DNA of 64,000 nucleotides from contig CAWAPS010000007.1 in NCBI GenBank assembly GCA_963783945.1, positions 682,001-746,000 of the forward strand, given 5' to 3'. Made by a program: the position numbers and the translations under genes. How positions within the stretch are numbered: the stretch's first letter is position 1; each line of letters begins with the position of its first letter. This document shows positions 8,758 to 17,497 of the stretch, piece by piece. Origin of the DNA: CAWAPS01 sp963783945. GTDB lineage: Bacteria > Actinomycetota > Acidimicrobiia > Acidimicrobiales > Palsa-688. The notes under the pieces were generated by a model. That model saw only the letters and a list, made by a program, of their open reading frames with translations. It did no database searches and was not told where the DNA came from.

Positions 8758-10059
8758 GTGTTCCAAAAGAGAGTCAAACTGTTCGCCGCCGCTGCTGCTG
8801 CCGTAGTAGTGGTGGCCGCTGGTTGCGGCAGTTCTTCGAAAAGCGCGGGAGGGACCAGCCCGACCAGCGCCGCCTCTACCGGTGGCACCACCGGTGCAAC
8901 CACCGGCGGCACTGCCGGGGGCACGACTGGCGGGGGCACCCACACTTACACCGTAGGTGTGCTGAATGATCAGACCGGCCTGACATCGACGGACTCGAAG
9001 TCCTTCATCCCGGGGGTTAAGGCTGGAATATTGCAAGTGGCCAAGGACGGCTACACGATCAAATATGTACTCGCTGATACCGGCTCGACGCCCACCGGGG
9101 CGCTCGCCGCGGCGCAGAAGCTGGTCGACCAAGATCACGTGTTCGCGGTGCTGGCCTACTCCGGGGCCACCTTTGGCGCCGAGCCCTTCCTCAAGTCCAA
9201 AGGAATACCGGTCATAGGGGTAAACATCGACGCTAGCGAGTGGACCACGGCGCCGAACATGTTTTCTGTGGGCGGCACCTCGGATTACACCAAGGTGTTC
9301 ACCACGACTGGGTTGCAGTTCAAAGGCCTCGGTGCCACCAACATCGCCGCGATCGGCTACTCCGTCTCTCCGAGCTCCTCGGATACCGCCAAATCGAACG
9401 CTCTCTCAGCCCAGTTGGCGGGCCTCAAGGTCGGTTATCTCAACGCCAACTTCCCCTTGGGTGGCACCAACGCAGGGCCCGCCGTGCTCGCCATGAAGGC
9501 CGCGGGAATCGACGGGCTGGCGGCACCGATCGACGCCAACACCGAGTTTGCTGTTGTCAAAGGCCTGCGGCAGGAGGGGGTGAACCTCAAGGTGGTCCTC
9601 GCTTCTACTGGCTACGGTGGTGACTTGATCCAGGGCGGACCTGACGCCCAGCGGGTCGCTCAAGGTATATATTTCCTCCTCGGGGAGGAGCCGGTCGAAA
9701 TGCATACTCCAGCGACCGAAGCGTTCTCCACTGACATCAAGGCGGCCGGGATCGCAGGAGACCCAACAACGGCCGAGATGTACGGGTATATGGCCGTGGA
9801 CGCGTTCGTTCAGGGTATCAAGGCGGCGGGCTCGAACCCGACCCAGGCTTCGCTGATCAACGCCATGCTCCAGATGCATAACTACAACGGCGCCGGTCTC
9901 TACGGCACCCATTCCGTGAGCTTCGCCCTGGCCGATCGCGGCACGGTGAGCTCGGCCGACAACTGCAACTGGATCACCCAATATGAAGGCACCACCTTCA
10001 AACTGGTACCCGGTATGGATCCCATCTGCGGTCAGACCGTCCCAGGAAAGAAGGTCTGA
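8758..10059 (+). CDS. ABC transporter substrate-binding lipoprotein (Peripla_BP_6 / LivK-like)
   Basis: A 433-residue extracellular solute-binding protein, lipid-anchored outside the membrane. The signal peptide (VFQKRVKLFAAAAAAVVVVA) ends in a lipobox AAGC with Cys23. A Gly/Thr-rich tether (about 35-70) follows, then a type-I periplasmic-binding fold: TYTVGVLNDQTG, then DTGSTPTGALAAAQKLVDQD. This is the layout of branched-chain amino acid or aromatic/amide uptake systems. GTG at 8758 was chosen for its position after the G-run and for a compact signal peptide. No permease or ATPase gene is adjacent. Only 13 bases separate it from the downstream oxidoreductase, suggesting cotranscription. The ligand is unknown. 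Confidence 0.9.
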   Translation: MFQKRVKLFAAAAAAVVVVAAGCGSSSKSAGGTSPTSAASTGGTTGATTGGTAGGTTGGGTHTYTVGVLNDQTGLTSTDSKSFIPGVKAGILQVAKDGYTIKYVLADTGSTPTGALAAAQKLVDQDHVFAVLAYSGATFGAEPFLKSKGIPVIGVNIDASEWTTAPNMFSVGGTSDYTKVFTTTGLQFKGLGATNIAAIGYSVSPSSSDTAKSNALSAQLAGLKVGYLNANFPLGGTNAGPAVLAMKAAGIDGLAAPIDANTEFAVVKGLRQEGVNLKVVLASTGYGGDLIQGGPDAQRVAQGIYFLLGEEPVEMHTPATEAFSTDIKAAGIAGDPTTAEMYGYMAVDAFVQGIKAAGSNPTQASLINAMLQMHNYNGAGLYGTHSVSFALADRGTVSSADNCNWITQYEGTTFKLVPGMDPICGQTVPGKKV

Positions 10060-10072
10060 CCGGACATCACTG

Positions 10073-11047
10073 ATGCGTGCCATTCGATGTGAGCGCTACG
10101 GTCCGCCGTCCGACTTGGTGATGCGCGATCTGCCCGACCCGGAAGCTGGGGTCGGTGAGGTCGTGGTGCGGATCGAGGGCGCGTCGGTGAATTTCCCCGA
10201 CACCCTGTTCATCCAGGACAAGTACCAGATCTCGGTGCCAACGCCCTTTACTCCGGGCAGCGAGTTTGTGGGAACGGTCCTTGAGGTCGCCCCGGACGTG
10301 GATGGCGTGGCGGTCGGTGATTACGTGATGGGCTCGGCGATGACCGGGGCGTACGCCGAGCAGATTGCAGTGCCTGCCGCATCGCTGCGTTCGGTGCCTG
10401 CCGGCCTGCGCGGTCCGGAGGCGGCTGGATTCTCCGTCACGTTTAAAACCGCGTTTCATGCCCTGGTCACTCAGGGCGAGTTCCACGCTGGTGACTGGGT
10501 AGTTGTGCTGGGGGCCTCGGGGGGTGTCGGGACTGCAGCGGTTGACATCGCGACCCGCCTCGGCGGTAGGGTGATCGCTGTCGACCGGGGCGCGGCCCGG
10601 CTCGAGATCTGCAGGGAGCTCGGTGCGGTCGCCACGGTCGATTTCGACACCGAAGACGTGAAGGTTCGGATCAAGGAGGTCACGGGCGGAGGCGCCGATG
10701 TCGTGCTCGACCCGGTCGGTGGCGACGTGTCAGAACTGGCGCTCCGCTCGACCGCCTGGGGGGGCCGCTTCGTGGTCATCGGGTTCGCGAGCGGTGACAT
10801 CCCGAGGATCCCCCTCAACCTCGTCCTGCTCAAGGGGGTGGTGATCAAAGGGTTCGAGATGCGAACCTTCCCCCACAACCGCCCGGACGAGTATGAGGCA
10901 GGTGAGCAGCGACTGGAGCAGTTGCTAGCCGAGGGTTTGAAGCCCGTCGTCGGCGGTGTCTATTCGCTCGGCGAGACGATCGACGCCCTAAACGCCATCC
11001 TTGACCGCAAGATCGTCGGGAAGATCGTCATCGACCCGACTCGCTGA
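10073..11047 (+). CDS. Quinone oxidoreductase-like MDR protein (NADPH:quinone reductase family)
   Basis: A 324-residue medium-chain dehydrogenase/reductase of the zinc-free quinone-oxidoreductase branch. It opens MRAIRCERYGPPSDLVMRDL, carries the GroES-like fold (FTPGSEFVGTVLEV), and has a nucleotide-binding motif VVVLGASGGVGTAAVDIA at about 141-158. Its end, DRKIVGKIVIDP, is typical. No structural or catalytic zinc cysteines are present. It starts 13 bases after the substrate-binding protein gene and is probably in the same operon. Related enzymes include acrylyl-CoA reductases and quinone reductases; the substrate is not predictable. Confidence 0.88.
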   Translation: MRAIRCERYGPPSDLVMRDLPDPEAGVGEVVVRIEGASVNFPDTLFIQDKYQISVPTPFTPGSEFVGTVLEVAPDVDGVAVGDYVMGSAMTGAYAEQIAVPAASLRSVPAGLRGPEAAGFSVTFKTAFHALVTQGEFHAGDWVVVLGASGGVGTAAVDIATRLGGRVIAVDRGAARLEICRELGAVATVDFDTEDVKVRIKEVTGGGADVVLDPVGGDVSELALRSTAWGGRFVVIGFASGDIPRIPLNLVLLKGVVIKGFEMRTFPHNRPDEYEAGEQRLEQLLAEGLKPVVGGVYSLGETIDALNAILDRKIVGKIVIDPTR

Positions 11048-11063
11048 AGCGGGTCTCTAAGGT

Positions 11064-12332
11064 TCAGTGGGCGGCGCCGGCCCGGGCCGATTCGTAGAGC
11101 GCGCGCCACTCCCGCTTGGATCGGACGGTGACGTCGACGTCGGGCGACAGGGCCCGGAGGGCTCCCACGGTGGCCTGTTTTTGGGGGATGTGGGCGAACG
11201 GGTCGTAGTCGAACCACCGGGCGGTGTTCTTCCAGGTGATCTTGTCGATGTGCTCGTCGGAGGCACCGGCCAATCCCAGGTCACGGTGCAGGGTTTCCGG
11301 CGCGTCGGGCCAGATGCAGTCGGAATGGGGGTAGTCGCACTCCCAGGCGATGATGTCGATGCCGATGTCCTCACGCCATTTGAGGGCGACGGGGTCGCTG
11401 ATGTAGCAGGCCAGCGAGTGTTCCCGGAAGATGTCGCTCGGGAGCTTGTCGCCGAAGTCGTGGCCGAGCCACCGCTGGTTGGTGTAGTGCCGGTCGCACC
11501 GATTCAGGTACGAGGGGATCCATCCGATTCCTCCCTCGGACCACGCCGTCTTCAGGCCGGGCCAGTTCTTGAATGCGGGCCCCCACAGCAGGTCCTGGGC
11601 GCTGATCAGCGAGATCTGGTTGGAGACGATGATCATGTTGTCGATCGGGGCCAGCGGCGCGGAGTTGATGGCGGCGAACCCCTGACCGATGTGGAGGCAC
11701 ATGACGATGCCTTCGTCGCAGCAGGCGTCGAAGTAAGGCCCCCAGTAGTCGGTGTCGTGGTAGCTCGGCAAGCCCTGGACGTGGGGGAGCTCCGGCATGG
11801 TCATGGCCCGGCAGCCCTTGGCGGCCACCCGGTGAACCTCCTCGACCAGCGCCTCAGGGTCCCACACCGGGCCGAGCGCGATCGGCATGAACCGCCCGGG
11901 ATATGAGGTGCACCATTCGTCGATGTGCCAGTCGTTGTACGCCTTGAGCATGATCAGCGCCAGATCCTTGTCCGCCGCCTCTTGAAAGAACCGGGCGCTG
12001 AACCCGGCGAACGAGGGGAAGCACATCGAGGCCAGGACGCCGTTGCGGTTCATATCGCGGATCCGTTCGTCGATGTCGTACGCGCCGGGACGCATCTCGG
12101 CGAAGGTGGTGGGGTCCATACCCCACTCCTCCTTGGGCCAGCCGACCACCGCGTTGAGGCTCCCCGAGCCGCTGGAGACCCCCTGGAACCACCAGCGTTC
12201 GATCCCGTCGTCGCCCAGCACCGACTTAGGTGCCTGATCCTTCCATCGTGGTGGCACGTGCCGCTCGAACATGTCGGGCGGCTCGATCACGTGGTCGTCG
12301 CAGCTGACCAAGATCATGTCCTCGAGCTGCAT
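11064..12332 (-). CDS. Amidohydrolase-2 family metal-dependent hydrolase
   Basis: A 422-residue TIM-barrel hydrolase or decarboxylase of the ACMSD/amidohydrolase-2 group. It opens LVSCDDHVIEPPDMFERHVP, carrying the first metal-site segment in its usual degenerate actinobacterial form. Further ligands fit GIVMCLHIGQG and the closing Asp in WECDYPHSDCIWPDAPE. The ATG at 12332 is preceded by GGAGGTCCG. Members cleave amides or decarboxylate aromatic acids and are common in actinobacterial catabolic islands. It lies 172 bases downstream of a truncated MBL gene on the same strand and is convergent with the quinone oxidoreductase. Confidence 0.88.
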   Translation of the reverse strand: MQLEDMILVSCDDHVIEPPDMFERHVPPRWKDQAPKSVLGDDGIERWWFQGVSSGSGSLNAVVGWPKEEWGMDPTTFAEMRPGAYDIDERIRDMNRNGVLASMCFPSFAGFSARFFQEAADKDLALIMLKAYNDWHIDEWCTSYPGRFMPIALGPVWDPEALVEEVHRVAAKGCRAMTMPELPHVQGLPSYHDTDYWGPYFDACCDEGIVMCLHIGQGFAAINSAPLAPIDNMIIVSNQISLISAQDLLWGPAFKNWPGLKTAWSEGGIGWIPSYLNRCDRHYTNQRWLGHDFGDKLPSDIFREHSLACYISDPVALKWREDIGIDIIAWECDYPHSDCIWPDAPETLHRDLGLAGASDEHIDKITWKNTARWFDYDPFAHIPQKQATVGALRALSPDVDVTVRSKREWRALYESARAGAAH

Positions 12333-12504
12333 CGGACCTCCCTGTACTCTCTCGGCCGGCAACCAACGAGTTCGGCCACCCCCGACGGGCCCGGCATGAC
12401 TGCTGTTCCCCCATGCTAGCTTCGCATTCTCCCGTCTTGTCGTCTCGTTCTCCCAGATGGCGTCGTTCATCCGGATGCGCCTCGCTACTCCACATCGTTG
12501 CCGG

Positions 12505-13083
12505 CTACGTTGCGGTGTTGACCGCGGCCGGATGCTCCGCGCCGCCGGGAATGAAGTACACCTCGTCGACGTCACCGTCGACCGCGAGGCGGCCGTGGTG
12601 GGGCGGGGGGAAGTGGGCTGGGAACACGAATGCGTCTTGGTCGAGGACCCGGTTGACCAAGGCTTTTCGGGTGGCGATGGCGGTCTCCAAGTCGTCACAG
12701 CCGGGCAAGTGCAGCTCCGGTCGAGTCAGCTGCGCCGGGTGATGGAAGGCGTCGCCAGTGAAATACGCCCTGCCGCCGGCGGAGATGACACGAAGCATGG
12801 CGTGGCCAACGGTGTGGCCTGGGGCCGGCTCGATCGTCATCGAGGAAGAGATCTCATACGGGAGGGTGATGATCCGAGCTTGGCCGGCCTCGACGACGGG
12901 GCGCACGCACTCGTCGAACACGTCGGGGTTGAAAGTGTTGCTATGGCGCACCGGGTTGGCGCTGTCCCATCGTCGGTACTCCTCACTGGCGAAGAGGTAG
13001 TCGGCGTTCGGGAAGGTCGGCACCCAGTGCCCGCCGGCCTGCATGGTGTTCCACCCGCAGTGGTCGTGGTGCAGGCCGGCTGC
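12505..13083 (-). pseudogene. MBL-fold metallohydrolase lacking its N-terminus
   Basis: The minus strand encodes the C-terminal two thirds of a metallo-beta-lactamase-fold hydrolase. The frame opens right after an in-frame TAA (13084-13086) and immediately reads AAGLHHDHCGWNTMQAGGHW, which contains the HxxDH metal motif. Later come PAPGHTVGHAML and YFTGDAFHHPAQ, the next metal ligands, then FPAHFPPPHHGRL. The first strand and about 60-80 residues before the HxHxDH motif are missing. An ATG at 13044 follows the metal motif and cannot give an active enzyme. Intact relatives include AHL-lactonase-like hydrolases. Confidence 0.75.
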
Positions 13084-13148
13084 TTAATCGTCATACTAGA
13101 TTTGCGAAACTGCCCGTAAGACGAACCACCAAATAGGAGAAAGCGCAG

Positions 13149-14435
13149 TTGGCGTCCATTCCCGACCCTCTGTACAGGCAGGCTGACCACCCGCGTCTCA
13201 AGGTGAACGAGTGGCGTCCCGAGGCGGCGGCCGAGCCCATCAACGACTTCATCGTGATGTCGAGCAGTGTGACCAATAGCTACGTGGTGACGGCCGAAAA
13301 GGGCGACGTGGTCATCAACACCGGTATGCCAGACCACGGAACGCGGCACCGGGAACGCTTCGAGCAGCTTCTGGGGCGCCCGCTCAACGTCAAGAAGGTT
13401 GTATTTACCCAAGACCATATCGATCAGACGGGAGGCTGGGAGGCGTTCAACGATCCCGGGGTCGACCTCGTCGGGCAGCGGGAGCTCGAGCGTCTGGCCG
13501 GGGAACGCGCCATGCTGGGCCCCTTCTTCGCGCTACGGAGCCGTCGGATCCTTCACGCCATTACGGAGAAGATCGCGAGGGAATCTGGACGAGCTCAACC
13601 AAGCGTTCCGAAGCCCTTGAAGCTGACCACCACCTTCGCCGACCAGTATTGGTTCGAGGTCGACCATCGGCGGTTCGAGCTGATATCCACGCCCTCGGGA
13701 GAAACGCTCAACGCGATCTGCGTCTGGCTTCCGAAGGAGCGGGTGCTCTTCACGGGCAATTTCATGAGCGCCGTTTTCGGCACCATGCCGAACTTCTACA
13801 CCCTGCGAGGCGACCGCCAACGGAGTGTGCCGGGTTTCCTCCGCGAGATCCAGCGCCTCATCGACGTTCAGGCGGAGCTTCTGATTACGGGTCATGGCCA
13901 GCCGCTCGCGGGAAGGGAGAACATCCGCGCCGCTCTGACGAAGATCAGGGACGCGGTCACGTACATGCATGACGAAACCGTCCGCCGGATGAACGCGGGG
14001 GACGATCTCTATACGATCATGCATGAGCTTCAGTTGCCGGCGGAGCTGAAGCTGTCCTCTCTCGGCCGCGGCCCGACACGATGGTACGTGCGCGCGATCT
14101 GGGAGGAGTACTCCGGCTGGTTTCATCACGATTTGACGTCCGAGCTCTACGCCACTCCGGCCCGCGCCATCTGGCCCACCTTGGCGAAGATGGCTGGCGG
14201 CGCGCCGACCGTTGCCAATGAGGCCGAGACGATCCTGCAGGCGGGAGAGCCGGAGAGGGCTCTTCACATGATCGAAATCGCTGTGGCGGCCGCCCCGGAC
14301 GACAAAGTCGTGCGAACGACGGAGGCGCGGATCCTCGTCCAGCTAATCAACAACACCCACGGCGAGGGCTTCGACGAGATCGGTTGGCTCGAGGCCAAGC
14401 TGGCCGAGGCTCGTCGGAAGGTCGATAGTGCATGA
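13149..14435 (+). CDS. MBL-fold protein related to alkyl sulfatases, with altered metal ligands
   Basis: A 428-residue protein with an N-terminal metallo-beta-lactamase fold (about 30-255), followed by a helical region resembling the alkyl-sulfatase dimerisation domain (IWEEYSGWFHHDLTSELY). The canonical HxHxDH appears as TQDHIDQTGG: Gln88, His90, Asp92, Gln93. The later Asp ligand is Asn204 (FTGNF), and the PGET strand reads TPSGETLN; His249 (TGHGQPL) is kept. Metal binding must differ from classical hydrolases, and it may be catalytically impaired. TTG at 13149 was chosen for the upstream TAGGAGA and for the in-frame N-terminus. It diverges from the truncated MBL gene. Confidence 0.82.
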   Translation: MASIPDPLYRQADHPRLKVNEWRPEAAAEPINDFIVMSSSVTNSYVVTAEKGDVVINTGMPDHGTRHRERFEQLLGRPLNVKKVVFTQDHIDQTGGWEAFNDPGVDLVGQRELERLAGERAMLGPFFALRSRRILHAITEKIARESGRAQPSVPKPLKLTTTFADQYWFEVDHRRFELISTPSGETLNAICVWLPKERVLFTGNFMSAVFGTMPNFYTLRGDRQRSVPGFLREIQRLIDVQAELLITGHGQPLAGRENIRAALTKIRDAVTYMHDETVRRMNAGDDLYTIMHELQLPAELKLSSLGRGPTRWYVRAIWEEYSGWFHHDLTSELYATPARAIWPTLAKMAGGAPTVANEAETILQAGEPERALHMIEIAVAAAPDDKVVRTTEARILVQLINNTHGEGFDEIGWLEAKLAEARRKVDSA

Positions 14436-15014
14436 GCGTCGAGAACGACCTCGTCACGCCGATCAAACACCTTAGTCCCGGTGGCCCGTTCACCGATTGC
14501 GCGGAAAGCCTCACGGGATAGCGTCAGGCTTGGCGATCTCTGACGAGGTGGACGGCCGTATCAGGACCCCTCCCATCGGCGGGCGGCCCGACAAAAATTG
14601 GTTACGCCATGATAAAGTCAATCCTTTTACTGAGACTCAGGCCTCAGGGGCCGCCGGCGGTGACGGGGTCGAGGTCGGGCGCCCCTCTGAGACGGCCTGG
14701 TAGGAACGAATACGACGGTGGACACGGCCACTCCGCGTCGTCGCGGGGACTCTGACCGGCCGAAAAGCACCCCTTCTCAGCCGACGCGGTGGCAGGGTTT
14801 GACACGCCTGGCACGGGATGACACCGAACTAACCGTTCTCTGGGTGCTGAGCGTTTGCTTGATATCCGCCCCGGGAGGGCCAACTTCATCCCCTCGACCT
14901 GAAACAGGACGTCAAATTAGTATAGACGTTTGCCGCGACACGGTCAGGGCCCCGTCTTGGTGGATGGGTCATAATCTCGACCGAATGGCGGGCGGCTCAG
15001 GTGATATGGTAAAA
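14436..15014. other. Intergenic region, no gene supported
   Basis: About 580 bases with no convincing coding frame. AT-rich patches occur near 14593-14635 and 14915-14935 (AAATTAGTATAGACG), either of which could hold promoter elements for the downstream small ORF or binding-protein gene. I see no repeat, tRNA or recognisable remnant. Confidence 0.45.
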
Positions 15015-15033
15015 AGACTCACATTAAGAGTCT
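15015..15033. promoter_or_regulatory. Short inverted repeat before a small ORF
   Basis: AGACTC-ACATTAA-GAGTCT is a perfect 6-base inverted repeat with a 7-base spacer. It ends about 3 bases before the strong ribosome binding site AGGGGGG of the small ORF at 15049. It could act as an operator or as an RNA hairpin controlling access to that site. Confidence 0.4.
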
Positions 15034-15048
15034 GAGGGGGGCAGCCTG

Positions 15049-15165
15049 ATGTCGATCGTGGAGCGGATGGATAAAGGACCGCTTCATCAGCAGGGACCGG
15101 AGATATGCGCTCCCGGTTTAGGAGAGTTGACTGTTCCCTTTGACGGCAACTGGGTGCCTGAATGA
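15049..15165 (+). CDS. Possible 38-residue small protein
   Basis: An ATG at 15049 lies 7 bases after a very strong purine run (GAGGGGGGCAG) and opens a 38-codon frame starting MSIVERMDKGPLHQQGPE and ending ELTVPFDGNWVPE before a TGA. There is no signal peptide, transmembrane segment or cysteine pair. I do not recognise it. The ribosome binding site and the upstream inverted repeat support translation; the length and lack of family support leave it uncertain. It lies 130 bases before a substrate-binding lipoprotein gene and could be a leader or a truncated gene start. Confidence 0.4.
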   Translation: MSIVERMDKGPLHQQGPEICAPGLGELTVPFDGNWVPE

Positions 15166-15295
15166 CGTGGCGTTCTCAGGGAAGACACAGGAGCGCGCCG
15201 GGTGGCTCCTTGGGCTGTGAGGCAGGTGTGGGCTCGGTTGCCCCGAGCTGTTGGGTGCAGATGCGGTGTGTGTGTCTATGTAGAAGGAGCAGATC

Positions 15296-16681
15296 TTGAA
15301 GCGATTCCGAAGTAGGACTCGGATGGCCGTCATGGTCCTGGTGGCGGTGGCCGCGTTGGTTGCGGGTTGTGGTTCCAGCTCGCACAGTTCCAGTTCGACC
15401 ACGACCCCGACCCCGACCACGACGCAAGGGGGCGGCTCGGCATCGACGCCGAGTAGCAGCGCGGCCTCGACCCAGGGATGCACCCAGGACAAGGCGCGCG
15501 GCGTGACCGGCTCGACGATCAATGTGGCGGGGATCGTGACCATCTTGGACTTCGGCACCGGCGCGGGCAAGGCGGCCGCGGCGCGTTTCGCCCAGGCGAG
15601 CAGCGATGGCGAGATCCCGTGTGGACGCAAGATCAATTACATAACGACCCTCGACGACCAGGGGACCCCGAACGGGGATCTCGCGGCGATCCAGCAGCTC
15701 GTCCAACAACACGACGTGTTCGGGATCGCGCCAGCATTGTCGCCGTTCATCGAGTCCGGCGGCGTGTACATCAACCAGCGGCAGGTGCCCACGGTCGGCT
15801 GGGGTGTCTCGCCTTCGTTCTGCCCGCCGGCCGGCGTGACGAATACGTATATATTCGGGTTCAACGGCTGCCTGGTGCAGTTCCCCCCGACTTACGCGGT
15901 GAATATCGTGGGCCCCGCCACCGCTCGGGCCTTTCAGCTGCAGGGCAAGAGCATCCAGGGCTTGACCTCCGCGGTTATCGGCGACGACTACGAGTCCTCG
16001 AAGTCCGGGGTTACGGTCGTGGCCGCGTCGTTGGCATCTTCCGGCTTTAAGACCGTCTACGCCAAGAATCCGTTCCCGGCCCCGCCGACCGTGGTCGCCG
16101 ACTTCAGCCCAGAGGTGCAGGCGCTGATGACTGCAAATAACGGCAAGCCGGCCGACGTCGTCTACAGCGCCTCTGGGCCAGCCACCGCGTTCGGCCTGTG
16201 CCGGGCGCTCCAACAGGCCGGCTTCAAGGGCGTCTGTGAACATTCCACCTATGCGCCATCGCTCGTGGCGACCGCAAAGGGCGACACGGTGCAAAACACC
16301 TTCGCTACGACTGAGTCGCCCCTGCCGGCCATGGCCAAGATCGTGGCACTGCTGCACGCGGCTGGCGTCACCAACATAGGACAACCCGAGCTGGCCGCGT
16401 ACTACTCGGCCGACATGTTCGTGCAGATCCTGAAGAAGGTGGGCCCAGACCTCACCCCGCAGGCCTTCCAGCAGACAGCCAAGAACTTCACCTACCAGAT
16501 ACCCGGTATCGTCGGCCCGACCTACTACCCGCAGTCCTTCCAGCAGGGGTCCCCCTGCGGTGAGCTGGTCTACAGCAACGGCGTCAAATGGACTATTGCG
16601 GCACCGTATGCCTGTGGCACGACGAACCTCAAGTTGGAGAACGGCAAATACGTGACGATTCCGTGGCCCGGTCAACCCTGA
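15296..16681 (+). CDS. ABC transporter substrate-binding lipoprotein (Peripla_BP_6-like)
   Basis: A 461-residue extracellular solute-binding lipoprotein. The signal peptide MKRFRSRTRMAVMVLVAVAA is followed by LVAGC with lipid-anchored Cys25, then a Ser/Thr/Pro tether to about residue 60. The binding domain starts STINVAGIVTILDFGTGAGK and includes INYITTLDDQGTPNGDLAAI. Extra cysteines (for example FGFNGCLVQ and GLCRALQQAGFKGVCEH) may form disulfides. TTG at 15296 follows AAGGAGCAGATC. No permease or ATPase is next to it. It is the second such orphan binding protein in this accessory region and is not closely similar to the first by eye. Confidence 0.87.
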   Translation: MKRFRSRTRMAVMVLVAVAALVAGCGSSSHSSSSTTTPTPTTTQGGGSASTPSSSAASTQGCTQDKARGVTGSTINVAGIVTILDFGTGAGKAAAARFAQASSDGEIPCGRKINYITTLDDQGTPNGDLAAIQQLVQQHDVFGIAPALSPFIESGGVYINQRQVPTVGWGVSPSFCPPAGVTNTYIFGFNGCLVQFPPTYAVNIVGPATARAFQLQGKSIQGLTSAVIGDDYESSKSGVTVVAASLASSGFKTVYAKNPFPAPPTVVADFSPEVQALMTANNGKPADVVYSASGPATAFGLCRALQQAGFKGVCEHSTYAPSLVATAKGDTVQNTFATTESPLPAMAKIVALLHAAGVTNIGQPELAAYYSADMFVQILKKVGPDLTPQAFQQTAKNFTYQIPGIVGPTYYPQSFQQGSPCGELVYSNGVKWTIAAPYACGTTNLKLENGKYVTIPWPGQP

Positions 16682-16693
16682 GCTAAAACGGAA

Positions 16694-16710
16694 GCCCGCT
16701 CCAAGCGGGC
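16694..16710 (+). terminator. Small hairpin after the binding-protein gene
   Basis: GCCCGCT-CCA-AGCGGGC is a perfect 7-base stem with a 3-base loop, 12 bases past the stop codon. It lacks a T-run and may assist the larger hairpin just downstream. Confidence 0.5.
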
Positions 16711-16715
16711 AATGA

Positions 16716-16760
16716 GATGAGAGCACCGGCCGAGTGTCACACTCGGCCGGTGCTCTCATC
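16716..16760. terminator. Perfect 22-bp-arm palindrome between convergent genes
   Basis: The left arm (16716-16737) and right arm (16739-16760) are exact reverse complements around a single central C; the right arm reads ACACTCGGCCGGTGCTCTCA then TC. It lies between the end of the lipoprotein gene (plus) and the end of the carboxymuconolactone-decarboxylase-like gene (minus). A bidirectional terminator is the obvious reading. There is no T-run on either side. Confidence 0.65.
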
Positions 16761-16847
16761 AATGCAGGGGTGCAGCACAGTCGGCTTCGATACCCAGGGG
16801 ACGGGCGAGCAAGGGTGACCCACCGCCCTACTCCGTCCCGCCTCTTG

Positions 16848-17480
16848 TCAGTGGCCGTTCGATGCGGTCTGGCCATCGCCTGGCGGCTGGATGTCAAGAT
16901 CGAGATGAAGGGTGTCGGACGTCCAGGCCACGATGTCGTAGCACCCGATCGTGAAGATGACATCGAGGATCTGCTGAGTGGTGAGCTTCTCTGCCAGAAC
17001 GGTCCAGTTCTCATCGCTGATCGTTCCGTCCCGAATGAGCTCGTCGGCTGCACCGAGCAGCGCCCGATCGAGGGGGTCTAGGAATGGCGCTCCCGGTCCA
17101 AAGGCGATCGCGGAGATTTCATAGTCGGTGAGACCGGCGTCCGCTTGGTAGACGATGTGGTGGGCCCACAAATATTGCGACTCGCGTACGGCCGCGACGC
17201 GCAGAACCAAAAGCTCACGCTGGCGCAGGGACAGCGTGGTGCCGTAGAGCATGTGCCCGTTGAAACCGAAGAAGGCTTGGGCCAGGTCCGGATGGTGGGC
17301 GAAGCTGTTCATCATGTTCGGAGACCCCGGACGATTCGGTCTGCCGCCGGGAGGAGGCACATAGTGGCGCGCCGTCGGAGGGCGCATGGCGGTCTGTGCG
17401 ACTTCCATGGCAGCCGGCCACTCGTCGCGAGGAATGGGCCTGATACGCACGGTATGAATGTCCTTCCTTTGGTCAGGCAT
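16848..17480 (-). CDS. Carboxymuconolactone decarboxylase / AhpD-like family protein
   Basis: A 210-residue all-helical protein of the CMD/alkylhydroperoxidase-D-like superfamily. The core reads LRQRELLVLRVAAVRESQYLWAHHIVYQAD, the usual helix pair with a Glu...His arrangement but without the CxxC redox pair of true AhpD. Without that pair, a peroxidase role is unlikely; related proteins act as decarboxylases or have unknown roles in aromatic catabolism. It sits 17 bases downstream of the VOC gene on the same strand, so the two probably form a two-gene operon that ends at the perfect palindrome. Confidence 0.85.
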   Translation of the reverse strand: MPDQRKDIHTVRIRPIPRDEWPAAMEVAQTAMRPPTARHYVPPPGGRPNRPGSPNMMNSFAHHPDLAQAFFGFNGHMLYGTTLSLRQRELLVLRVAAVRESQYLWAHHIVYQADAGLTDYEISAIAFGPGAPFLDPLDRALLGAADELIRDGTISDENWTVLAEKLTTQQILDVIFTIGCYDIVAWTSDTLHLDLDIQPPGDGQTASNGH

Positions 17481-17497
17481 TACAGAGGTACGGGGTC

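Noticed and set aside
14718..15035. 105-codon frame before the small ORF
   Set aside because: No ribosome binding site, no recognisable protein features and poor composition; it runs through the AT-rich promoter-like patch.
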